A stretch of 64,000 bases of DNA. Source: Phytoseiulus persimilis. Taxonomy: Eukaryota; Arthropoda; Arachnida; Mesostigmata; Phytoseiidae. The notes under the pieces are model-generated. The model was not told the DNA's origin. It ran no database searches and saw only the letters and a program-made list of their open reading frames with translations. Shown one piece after another: positions 29,183 through 39,585 of the stretch (within the stretch, counting starts at the first letter, position 1; each line of letters begins with the position of its first letter). Location: assembly GCA_037576195.1 (NCBI GenBank), contig CM075101.1, forward strand, positions 32,364,001 to 32,428,000. The letters are read 5' to 3'. The translations under genes were made by a program, and so were the position numbers.

Positions 29183-31122
29183 AAACAGACGAACACGGCG
29201 ACCTGCTCCCCGGCCAGCCAAGCAGACAGCGAGGAAGCCAACCGATCGAGGATCTACAGCTCCCCTGGGGAGGCGTCAGGGGTAACGAAAAGAGCCCAAG
29301 ACGACGGTCAACGCGGGGGAGCCGGAACTCGGGGAGAGAAGGGTTCTCGAGCTTGGAGTTTTGATTTAAAGTTCTCCAAGGGGCCGTTGCGAACTGCGAC
29401 CAGAGGAGCAAACAGCTCTGTACGTTCCGAACGCTTTCTAAATACGCATCGTTTTTCTTCGCCGCTCTCATCGGCACGCAAAGAACCCCTATGGGGTGCA
29501 GGCCGACGCTTGACCTTGACTACCGATCGGAGCCTTGTTTCGGATGCTTGTTGTTCGCATCGTTCTCGCGGGGACGCTCTTCCACTGCTCGGGATATTCG
29601 TCCGGAGCGGTTCATTCTGGAGGAAGGAACACGGTCTGTGAGGTTTGTGAAAGCCGTCGAGGTATCTGTTGGATGAGCCAGTATCGAGGATGGCAGCCGT
29701 GATGGCGGAGAGACTCCGTGAGCGATGGTCGGAACTCGGGGCCCCGGGAAGGATTCTCCTCCTTTGTGTGAAGTCTCCGTCCTCATCCTTTACCCCTTCT
29801 ATTAAATTCCAGCAATCCGTCCAAAAACCGGAGAACAAAATTGATTATCAGCTTGGCAACGATGGTGGCAGCCCCGTCCGAAGGAGATAAAAATGAGAGA
29901 CCGTCTAGCTCGCTGGCGGCTGTAGCGAGGATGGAATGGGTAGAGCAAGCTCGAAAATCATTTACTTTTCTAGCCCGGTGTCTTGAGATTAAGGTTTCGG
30001 CTATTCTCTCCCAGATGAATCTCGAATCCCTCCTGATCGTAGCGATAGCGGAACGGCTCGTCGAAAGGGCAGATTGGTGCAGGAGATTCGAATCCGTTGC
30101 CCAGGGTACAGCCTCCGTTCTTGTTCCTGCGACGGTTGTCGTTGCTGTTCAAATATGAACGTGAAGCAGTTTTGAACGATTCTCCCAGCTGGAAAAATAC
30201 CGAATGCGACGCTGCCGCTTCCGCTCCATTACACCAAAGTCGCGATCTGCAAGCCACCACCTGGTTGCTTTTGCTGCAAATTGAGATTTCCGAGAGATTT
30301 CAGTTTCTCGAGAATTCCGCACCCTCGCGCACGAGAGGAGAGCTCTGGAAGTCACGACTCGCATCGGTTGAGCGGTTGGTGGGTTCAATATTCGATGGTT
30401 ATGGCGTCACTAAGAGTTTGCGTAACCAATTTGTATGGGTCTATAGGAGAAGATCAGAAATTCCATTCCAGATACCAACTCCGAGGAGCTCAGGCCGGAA
30501 TCAGCCCGGGAAGAGTCGGGCTTCAACTTCGAGTGAGATGTTCTCATGGAAAGGAGCACCGGCCGATCATGCTCTCCACTCAGCGAGCGCTAAAGCAAGA
30601 AACAAACAGACAAGCAATCAATCGATCCTCCAATTGGGGAGGCTCTTCTGTGAAATCAGATACATCGTGAATGCTCGAATGAACGCCCCTCGGAAATGAG
30701 AACCTTTCACGCGGTGCGCTAAAAACTCAACGCCCGCTCTGTAGTGAACGGTCCCTCGCCGGAGAGAGTGGACAGAACGAAAATCACACCAGATAGCTGC
30801 CTCCGCCGTCGAAATAAACGTTCCCTCTCTGATGAACGCACACAGCTGACGGTTTGAAAAAATAGGCGATCTTGCGTTCATTAATGCATCCATGCTACAT
30901 ATTATCTGACATAGTGTTCCTCCTCAGCGACAAATATGATTTCCACGGTGTCCGAGTCACTACGAAACCCGACGCAGACTCAGCCTTCCGGATGAAGATC
31001 CACGAGGCTCAAAGTCTGCTCAGGGAGACGTGTGAAGCGTTTCCTCCTCACCAGTGCTCATCTTTTCTGCAGGATTCGGGTCTCTTTACGAGGCTTCCCA
31101 GCTGACCTTGCCACTTTCACGC

Positions 31123-31344
31123 ATGGCTGAGAACGTGCTGAATCTTGTTCGACTCCTGTTCATTGTGTCGGCAGGTGGAATCGGAGCTGGCTCCATCGGC
31201 TTCCATGATTTTTCTATGGATGACCATGTTTCGAATTCCAATGAAAGCTCTGCATTTGCATACGAGCCAAGGCCTCAACAGAACGCACCAAAAGTGATCC
31301 CGACACCGGTTGGCCCGAAATCAGTCGCACTGCCTGGATGTTGA
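31123..31344 (+). CDS. Candidate small secreted protein or signal-peptide exon
   Basis: The ATG opens a 73-aa frame whose first 17 to 22 residues look like a signal peptide: a short N-terminus followed by a hydrophobic core (LVRLLFIVSA). The rest is polar and Pro-rich and ends in a single Cys. I do not recognise the product. A second reading is that only the signal peptide is coding, with a donor after GTGTCGGCAG (about 31173). That donor leaves one nucleotide, which is the phase needed by the first alkaline phosphatase exon found at 39586, and the join would put a signal peptide directly before the conserved phosphatase N-terminus. However, the donor (GTGGAA) is weak, the intron would be about 8.4 kb among introns of roughly 100 to 460 bp, and a phase match has a one-in-three chance. 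Confidence 0.25.
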   Translation: MAENVLNLVRLLFIVSAGGIGAGSIGFHDFSMDDHVSNSNESSAFAYEPRPQQNAPKVIPTPVGPKSVALPGC

Positions 31345-33398
31345 TCTCCTCTCCCCAAGAACGAGAAACTCGGACGGGAAGATGAAATTCCTCTCTGCTG
31401 CTAGGCTCGTGGCACTCGCTCGGCTCGTACACTGCAATTTTCCTAAGAGCAGCAACGCGTACGGATCGCCCAGTCAGCCCAGAGACGTCAAGTGGTAGCT
31501 TGCGGAAAGAGACGAATCTTGTCCATGCTGATCATTGCCCCTCGCTGCGAAAACTCCACAGCCAGCGCGGAGTCTCGGCTCTGAGATTACGCCCGAATCG
31601 GTCTTCAGTCGGATCGCAGCTTATCACTGTCTGATCGTTCACGAATCCTACGCGATGTGAACAGTGCCTCGAGCGAGACTCATCTGGAACTCCGGCCCGA
31701 GTACGGGTGTTAGGGAAAGAATCCGCCATCTCGGAACTCGCTGGAGCCGCCTCCGAGTTCTGAGTTCCAACCAGCGGCCGGTTCCCCAAAAATGACCTCA
31801 CGGGCCGGGCACTGCAAGGACTCAAGCGACCTGTTGTTTATTCGGCAAATGCGATTTTAATGTTTGCCAATAATAAGCCCTCGCCCCCAGTGTTCCAACG
31901 AACGGGCTCCAAGTCAGCAGCCATTATCGTTTGGGGAGCTTGGAACCGACGACCCTATCGGATTCGGCCTAACTGACGATTTCTCGGACAAATCTGTTTC
32001 CCGAAACCGCATTCCCAGCCCCCTGCTCCGGCTCAGGTCCCTCCGTCTCCCTTTCCTGTATTGGACCGAACCGCCATTGGATCCTGCAATCGTTCCGATT
32101 CCTCGTTTCCTTTCTCGGCAGAAGCGATGACCTATTTGCTGTTGTTAACCGAGGTGAGAAGAACGTCTTCCCGACCGACCGCCCGACTTGGGAATAACGC
32201 CGTGCCTCCGCTTTTTCAGCCGTACACCATGCCGTGGAGGCCCCTATGAGCGTTATTCGAGGGGTAATCGTGTATTCGGATACGATAAGCCGATGCTCTG
32301 GTTGCTAGACTGTTTCCGGGGTTGGGATTCTTGGAAATCCTTCCTGAGCCCGGGAAGTTGGTGGCAGACAAGGCCTCGAGGGAGAGTTTCTTTTTTCATG
32401 ACGCGTTTATCGGCGAAGAAGATTCAGGAATTCAGAAAAGTCAAACATAAGAACTGGAGAACCTTCCCGGAGCTCGAGGGGTTCATAGTTCCGAGTAGAT
32501 GGACCTCCAGCAGGGCTACTCCTCGTAGTATAGACTTCTGAACTCATCAAGTTCGGCACACAAGTCGCTACCGCGCGAATGACTCATTCTGGTCCCGAAA
32601 GAAAGCGAGCGATTTTCGCCCTCCACTTGGATCCGTCCCGTCACATCGATGGTAACCGGACTGGGCCACCGTATAGAGTTGCCTTCTTGGGTGTCAGAAT
32701 CGGATTTTCATCCTCACGACGCCCTCTCCCAATATTCGGCATCCCCTCAACAAGTGAACACGTGCTTTTCACGTTGCCCTCGCCCGCCGTTGTTGTTGCT
32801 GCTGTCGGCGGCGGTGAGGCTTCGAGCACCACAGAACGTCAGCGCCGGATATGATTTACAAGAGCTCGTGTGCGCGGACCCTTGTGCTGTTGCGAGCCCG
32901 AGTCGTTACCGAGCTCTAAGTGAGCTATCCCTATGAGAAGCGATCCCCATCAGCTTGAACAGGTGTCTTACAGGCTAATTCGGATGTATCGCCACCGTGG
33001 TGTCTGATCTCAACCCACACAACGGAGATCCACGGCAGCTGAGGATTCCTCCTGTTTTTCATATCATCGCTCTTTCGTTCGTGGTTGGTTCTGTTGGGGT
33101 GAGTCAATTTCCTCCCATGATACCCGATCGCAAATTGACTTTTAGATTGAGTTCGATCCTGTCCAATCAACAAGCACTCACGATATCCGTGATAGTCGTA
33201 TCTGTTCCCATTGTCACATCCAAGGTATGCGTGCGCGCGTTTTTTTCTCGGATCCGTCTCTGATGCCTCCTCGCTGCACTCATCGGGAAAAGCGGGAAAG
33301 CGTCCGAGGTCTCCCGCTCCGAGAACAACATTTCCTCTCCAGGCTTCGCTCAGTTCGAACCGTGTCGTCGCGCTTTCCTCGTGAATTACGAGTATTCG
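31345..33398. other. No gene recognised
   Basis: Only short open frames on both strands, none with a domain, signal peptide or convincing splice partner. I see no repeat or RNA gene here. Confidence 0.55.
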
Positions 33399-36300
33399 AT
33401 GATTCGGTGCTCCTGAAAAAGGGCCGATTTTCATTCTTGTTTCGTGTTCGACGAAATGTGGGTGCAGGACTAACGTGCGCTACTTCTACTGCGGCTACCG
33501 TTACACCGAAGGAGCTGTAGATAACTTCATTGGTGGGTGGTTTGTCTGCGCGCTTAACCACGCATAGAAACAACGGACGCATGATTCGTTGTCTGACCGT
33601 ATTTTTGCCGTTGTAGGTCCTTGATCGTAGCAATCGATGTTTTACTTGTTTTCTCCTTGTTACGTGGCGTCGATTCCGCGTGTATTCTGATTTTGATAAT
33701 ACTCCAGCGTTCGTTCGAAAAGTTGTGAAATCGAACCTTCTGCGCGATCAATCAGTTCGATCGATTCGTTCTCATGGCAGTGTCATGGCTTCGTTCTGCC
33801 ACGAAACAGCTCTGATGGAACTCTTGCCAGAAAACCAAGTGCTGAATGTCCAACTTGGAGAACCCCTGGATGTCATTCAAGATATCCTTGCTTCATCATG
33901 AAATATTTATTTTTGTAAAACTACTCTGCCGCGGAAGGGCGACGATAACGTCACAAGCTACAACGAGAAAAGACCAACTTATTTGAGAAATCTCGAGCCG
34001 GCCTTTCTTTTCTTACTTTTTTTCTATCTCTATCCGACGGATCCTGATTCGGTTTGACTGTCATCACGAGCGATAGGCAAATTTATTCAAAATCATTGAA
34101 ACGTTTGCTGCTCATTGTGTAACTGAATTGCCTACCTTTACCGAACCGTCAACGACGGTTGAATCGAATTTGCCGGCAGCGGAAACTGAAGAACACGGCC
34201 AGAAGACCAACACCGGCTAGAAATGAACGGTACGGCCGGTCGTTGATGAAAGTCTATTGTCCGAGAAATCGAACTATCGGACTCGTGGCATCGAATGACT
34301 TAACGGCTCATTTTTTATCCGGAATGGACAACTTACAATTCGCCACCGTTTTGCGCGCAATACCTCTTCCGATATCGGCATCAGCGGTTCTTGATGTCGT
34401 TCATCGAACCGCTCTAAGACATCAACGCGAGGGGAGATCTTCAACAGCGACACATTTGTGGAACCTCTCGCCCGAATATGGACAAGTTTCGCTTAATTGA
34501 TCGACGACCAGTCTTCACTGTCAAAACGCCGCATTTTACTCCCCGCACAATTCCATAGGATGCCGATGAGATCGATTTTCTTCCGCGGCGAGCGACTGGA
34601 TAGTTCTTAACTGGTCTTGCTTTTCCACAATGGGACAAGAGCCCGACCAGCGGGAACGCTGCTACTGATCGATGGAAATCGGCGGCCCTGCCAACACCGA
34701 TCCGTTCATTCCGACAAATACTAGTTCCCAGTGAGCACATTCAAGGGCAGAAAATCTAGCCGAAATCTCACTCGACCAGTGTAACCATTGTGACGGTGTT
34801 GCAAATTCGACCATTTCCTTCAGGGCGTTGCTGTGCGAAGAGAGCTTGCTGTCGGCTGTGAAGCTTGCTGCTGTTGACTTCAAATGTGGCGGTGTTGGTA
34901 GGGTTTCCATTGAGCAGGGGTCGACCGGCTCGCTGGTCAGTCGCCCGGCTGACCGCCCCTCTCTGCTCGCTACTGATCCAAAGCGACTGGCCGCGACTCC
35001 GACCTGAGACGGCGAACGAGAATGAAATGAGCCGTTTAAATACCGGCTTAGGAGATCATTAAAATCGAAGGCGTTTTTCACAGTCCCGTATCCACGAAAC
35101 ATGGGTCCTTGGTTGTCCTCGATCGCCGGGTCCGTTGTGTCGGTTTCGCGATCCCCCCCCCCCATAATGATTCCAGAATTTCGAGTAAAAGTCAAGGAAT
35201 GGATTCAACCCTGGAGCTGAGTCACACATGTTCTCTGAGCAGTTTGCTGCGGTCGGTTTCGTCTCCCGCATTTACGCTGGCCCGACATCAGGATCGACGC
35301 TGTGCAATGGTTCAGTGAATCTTGAACGCAGCGTGCGCCTAACTTTCTGGACCTTCGCCATGCACGCTCAGCATTTCGGGATCTGCGTTTCTGAATGTCG
35401 TTCGTTGCCGAGATGCGGATGAAATTCGGCTCGTTAGTCGCCGAGAGCCCGCAACGCCGTCGTGCTTGCACGCTGCACGAGCCAACCAAAAGCTACGTGG
35501 CAAATCCAGTGCATCGACAGGTGGCGTCGGAGATCAGCGTCGAGCGCCGAAATTACCAAAACGTTTTCACCGAAATTCTACATCGGGACCGCGATACATA
35601 CAAATCACCATTTACACTGGATCGAGTCACGCAGCAGAATGACGTTCAGAGGTCATCGAGTTTCTCATCGATGGGAAAAGTGTTGGATGTGTTGGTGACC
35701 GAACCGGAATGGGGAACCTTTTGTGAGGGAAGAGAAGCTGTCGGGACGCTTTGCTCCTTCCTCGGAGGGGCGAAGCGATCTCTCGAGTTGATCGCGCGCC
35801 AGCGTCTGAACTCAGTTTTCCGAATGAACGCTCTGAGTTTCGAAGGCCTAAAATTACCTCCTGACTTTCAGAGCGTCGAGTGGCATCATGAAGGGGATGA
35901 TGCTCTTGTTGTGTTGCTTCTCGACGGCCTCGAAAATCGTTCGAGGCCAGAGTGAAATCTATAGGAATCCTCGTGAAAGGCTTGAAAGTAAGTGTAACTT
36001 AGCTTATGTAAACTCCTGCCCAAACCCGGGTTGATCAGTGTTGTCGCGTGATTCTGAGAAGATGAGTTTGCATTCTGTTTTTACGTTGTCGCTAATGCAA
36101 CAGCTGTCTGGGTTTTATGTCCGTCGCCGGCAAGAAGCCCGAGCAGACTCGTAATCCCATAGTGGGCATAACTATCGGTTCTTTTAGGGCTGCAGTCATC
36201 TCCATATGTGTCGAGAAGCTGACATTGACCACATATTGAATGAGGCGGCGTGGAGCCGAGCTAGCGAGCAGGCAGGCCTGGGTCAGATAGATGGAGAAAG

Positions 36301-38513
36301 AGAGTGAGAGCGAATGGTAGAGAGACACATAGATAGATGGATAACGAGAGCGTAACACGCTGGAGGAAGGTCGATTTTTTTGGCGCCAGCAGCAGGTGGT
36401 GGTCCCCGGTTGTCCTGCTCCCGCTGCGGTCCCCGCCACGGCGAGTAGTGCTTGTGCCGGCGCTGCTGTGTCCTCTTTTCCAATATAGACGAAGCAGGGA
36501 TATCCTCGGGGCATTAATCTGTCGTTTACTCCCCGAATGATCATTCCGGTGCTGGTTGGCCCTCGACCGAACAGCCTGCAATGCAATATACGAACGTACC
36601 GAGCAAGCAACCGACGGATGCGGCGAGCAGCGAAAGTACGAACAGGCGGACACACGGACGTACAGCGTGCAATGTGTAACAGAACGAGAGTGCAAGGGTC
36701 CGCAGCCGGCGCCGCCGTAGCACATAAAAGCCAATGGCTTTCCTCAGGAGTCCATTGGAGTACGTTAGGCATACGGGCGGTGATGGGGCAAGCGGCAAAG
36801 GGACCGAGAAGGGCCTGGCACGATTCCTCTCATCTTCCCACAGTGTGATCTCTTTGCCAATGGGAAGGATACTAAGCTGGGGTCAGCAAGTGCGGAGAGA
36901 CGGCGAGCAAGAGAGCGAGCTGCCAGCGGTCAAATTAGCTTTATCTCGACACGTTCATGACACGCCGCCATCAACCGCGTCATCATCTTTGTCATGAGCC
37001 GGGCGTGAAGACCCCGGCCGCAATCAACGCGAAACGACACACAAGTGGCACTTCCACTTTTGCCGAAATTCTGCTCTTGAATTGTTGCTTCTTTCGCTGA
37101 CAAGCTGTAATAACTTTCCGGGCCGCTTCATTGTCTCTTCGCCTTCTAAGTTTGTGGCCACACTTTCTTCAAATGAAATCGGCCACCAGCGGAGCGAAAC
37201 AAAACACACGCTCATCATTCAGACAGAACATGGATTTTAGGCACGAACTCTTTCGATAATTCTGGATTTTCCCATCGTTGACTGCTTTGCTGGCGCGAAA
37301 ATATCGAACAGTCATCGCGAGCAGGTGGAGCGTGGACGTTCTTTCGTTCCGATTAGAGTTCGGCAGAATTTTTTCCGACGACCACGAGGTTTCATCGCAA
37401 CCAGACCCTTTGATCAAGAGCGAGCCCTCGCTGCCTCCGATCGGACACCCAGGAACACGTTTATGATGTGTGGGAGTGATGCGATGAATTATTGCCGAGC
37501 CGAACTCGTATCTGCAGGCTCCTCCTCGGGAATTCAAGTTTACCCGGATCGGTTCATCGCATTTCGTGATCACCTATCCCAGTTTGAGAATTCAGATCAA
37601 TTTCGGAATCACTTGTTCCAGCGAGAGAGAGAGAAGAACATACGGTGTTTCATCATACGTTTTTCATTATTATACGCTGTTTTTTGTCACGCTCTACACG
37701 AATATGGCAGTGTTGTTCGGAAAATGGACAACCATAAAGCTCTGCCTGCACTGTGCCCAATCAACGGCTGTGCGAAAATCAAAGTACCTCAAAGTTCGCT
37801 TGGGAATCTTTGTTTTTCTCCTGTGAATGAGATAATGATCCGTTTATACCGCTATTGTTCACGAAAAACACTCGTTTCGTAATGGAACGTTTTCAAAGCT
37901 GAAGTCGGCCGCTGCTGGCTCTGCTACGCGCCGGCCGTAAATCATGTTGATCTCGAAAGTGGTGCTTTGATTTTATCGACTAGGGAGCATGAGAACCAAC
38001 GAATGAAGAGCGTCACTTCGAAGTGGCCCTGGTCAGTTGGCGCGATCCGGCATATTCTGAAAGCACTACATCTGCTCAGATGTCGCTCCATTCTCTCCAA
38101 GCAAGAGTAACGGTCCCTCATTCAGAAGGTTCACATTGACGAACAACAGGGTCATTATATTGTTTTTGAGTGCGTTCACAGTTCATCCGCCGCGTCCGGT
38201 GGCAGTCCGCTGAAACAATTCAACTCTGGATGCTTTGAAGGCTGGGATGCGCAATGTCACCGCTATCGGTGTAACTGCTCTTCATGTTCTGTTATGTAAT
38301 TCAGTTTCCGCACAACGGCTTGCCTAACTCACAGCGACTTTGACCGAGTTCCATGGAGAATCGACTCTCGTGTGTTTCGTTCTGAAATTTGGGCAAGCTA
38401 CCACCCTGATAATTCTATCGATGGCGTCGAACGGCTGTCTGAATAGATTGCCTCCGATGATAGCTTCCGATGTCTCCGATTCGATTTATTTCCAGTAGAC
38501 AAGCGTGTTCGAT
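33399..38513. other. AT-richer block with many unassigned protein-like open frames
   Basis: Compared with the sequence to its left, this block looks lower in CG and contains several open frames with natural-looking residue composition. Examples are 35395-35955 (+, 186 aa), 37325-37882 (+, 185 aa, open further upstream without an ATG), 34662-35195 (-, 177 aa) and short plus-strand stretches near 33.4, 34.1 and 38.3 kb. None matches a family I know, they lie in different frames, and I found no consistent splice series. It could be an unrecognised fast-evolving gene or an old, broken element; no terminal repeats were identified. Around 36.2-36.9 kb the sequence differs, with GA-rich simple sequence and a low-complexity minus-strand frame. 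An 11-nt C tract sits at 35153-35163. No function is proposed. Confidence 0.35.
35153..35163. repeat. Poly(C) tract, 11 nt
   Basis: An uninterrupted run of 11 C. Confidence 0.85.
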
Positions 38514-39026
38514 TCAATCTGAGTCGGTGGTCAAGGAAGTAGCATAGGTCTCATGAAATACAGCAATGCCTCCAATATGGAAAGCCTCATCCTCGAATCG
38601 ATAGAAAATGAGAGCCGTAGTATCTGGCCTACGCTGGAGAGACAGACCTGTGTCCTTACCTTCACTCCGGTTGGAGAGAACGAGGTTCGAGTCGGCTAGA
38701 TCGAGCCATGGGCTGCTCCGATACAATTCGCTCATTTCGCGAGATTCTCCAAGTTTTATGGTTTGCGCTATGACAGCTTCGTCTCTGGAGGAGACGGAAG
38801 GGTCTCTGAGGACGGTTCGATCTGTTGTTATCGCCTCCTCCTGGACTGCTGTGCTTTCGGATGACTTCGTGCCACGGACTCGGGCAGATACAATCAAAGG
38901 AGTGTCGCCATCAAATGTGTAGGAGTAAATATCCTTCACAACTCCGCTACTGGCGCACGGAAACGAGACAAGATAATTGGCTTTCGTTAATCGAGAGGTC
39001 GAAATACCCGCTGGCGGTTCAATAAG
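38514..39026 (-). CDS. Unassigned open segment, possible exon of unknown gene
   Basis: On the minus strand the frame is open for about 170 codons from just after a TGA at 39027-39029 to a TGA at 38514-38516. The composition is protein-like: balanced hydrophobic and acidic residues, few Cys, with clusters such as ALIFYRFEDEAFHIGGIAVF near the C-terminus. The first in-frame ATG comes only late (about residue 100), so if real this is more likely an exon than a complete gene; an acceptor-like CAG lies near 39012. I recognise no domain. It is antisense to, and about 560 bp upstream of, the first alkaline phosphatase exon found. It could equally belong to the unassigned block on its left. Confidence 0.3.
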   Translation of the reverse strand, partial: LIEPPAGISTSRLTKANYLVSFPCASSGVVKDIYSYTFDGDTPLIVSARVRGTKSSESTAVQEEAITTDRTVLRDPSVSSRDEAVIAQTIKLGESREMSELYRSSPWLDLADSNLVLSNRSEGKDTGLSLQRRPDTTALIFYRFEDEAFHIGGIAVFHETYATSLTTDSD

Positions 39027-39585
39027 TCACCCCAGGAACCCGTATAATCAGATGTTTTCCATCAATCAACTTCCGAGCACTACTTACACATCAGATCATC
39101 ACTCCCGTTGCGTTGAATCATCGATAGATGAGTAGGGCTCGGGAGTGCGAGCTCTAGACACGCGACCTTGAGTTGATAGCACTGCCCATCAGAGTACTGG
39201 CTCGGGACCGGGATTGATAAGCTCTCGCCATCCTCCAGCACATGTTGGCCTGATCCAATTCTAGAAATCCGTCCCAGACATGCATGTATTCTGAAGGTGG
39301 GGAATCAGTCCCCGTTCAATGCTTGATCGTTGTGTTCGACCAAGGAGTCATGAATCCCGATCTAATCGACTGATCGTGACAGCGATTCGTCCGCAAAAAA
39401 AGCGGTGGCGTCAACGCTTACGTAAGAGGACCAGTTTCTAGCGTTCTTTTATGTCGACCCCACGCCCGGTCCCGCAGCGTTACGGGGCTTTTCTGTCAGA
39501 ATGACAAACTCTGACTGAAGGTTGAGAATGGTCGAGTTTCACAAGGGGAGAATCGCGCTTTTGTAACGTTGGGATTCGATTGCAG
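39027..39585. other. Upstream region of alkaline phosphatase; weak tRNA-like relic
   Basis: No coding exon was recognised. On the minus strand at about 39131-39200 a stretch resembles a decayed tRNA-like or SINE head: GGGCAGTGCTATCAACTC followed by AAGGTCGCGTGTCTAGAGCT. These resemble a D arm and a damaged B box, but the B-box core is not intact. I looked here for the missing first phosphatase exon (ATG plus signal peptide) and found none. Confidence 0.35.

Larger units (their letters stand above)
16509..31122. other. Long stretch without a recognisable gene (middle)
   Basis: No conserved protein or RNA gene was recognised on either strand. Open frames up to about 200 codons (for example 30097-30699 on the plus strand) lack domains and natural composition. 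Contents I can point to are an AAT microsatellite (22865-22879) in a short AT-rich patch, a 9-bp inverted repeat (24362-24380), a 15-nt C tract (27967-27981) and a CAGG tetranucleotide run near 29165-29182. A frame starting at 25986 has a short hydrophobic stretch but no other support and is not called. Confidence 0.6.

Noticed and set aside
30097-30699. 200-aa plus-strand open frame
   Set aside because: Long but without domain or signal peptide, and an antisense and a second plus frame overlap it.
36092-36772. 226-aa minus-strand open frame
   Set aside because: Its composition follows GA-rich simple sequence and CG-rich DNA, with no domain, and overlapping frames on the other strand are equally long.
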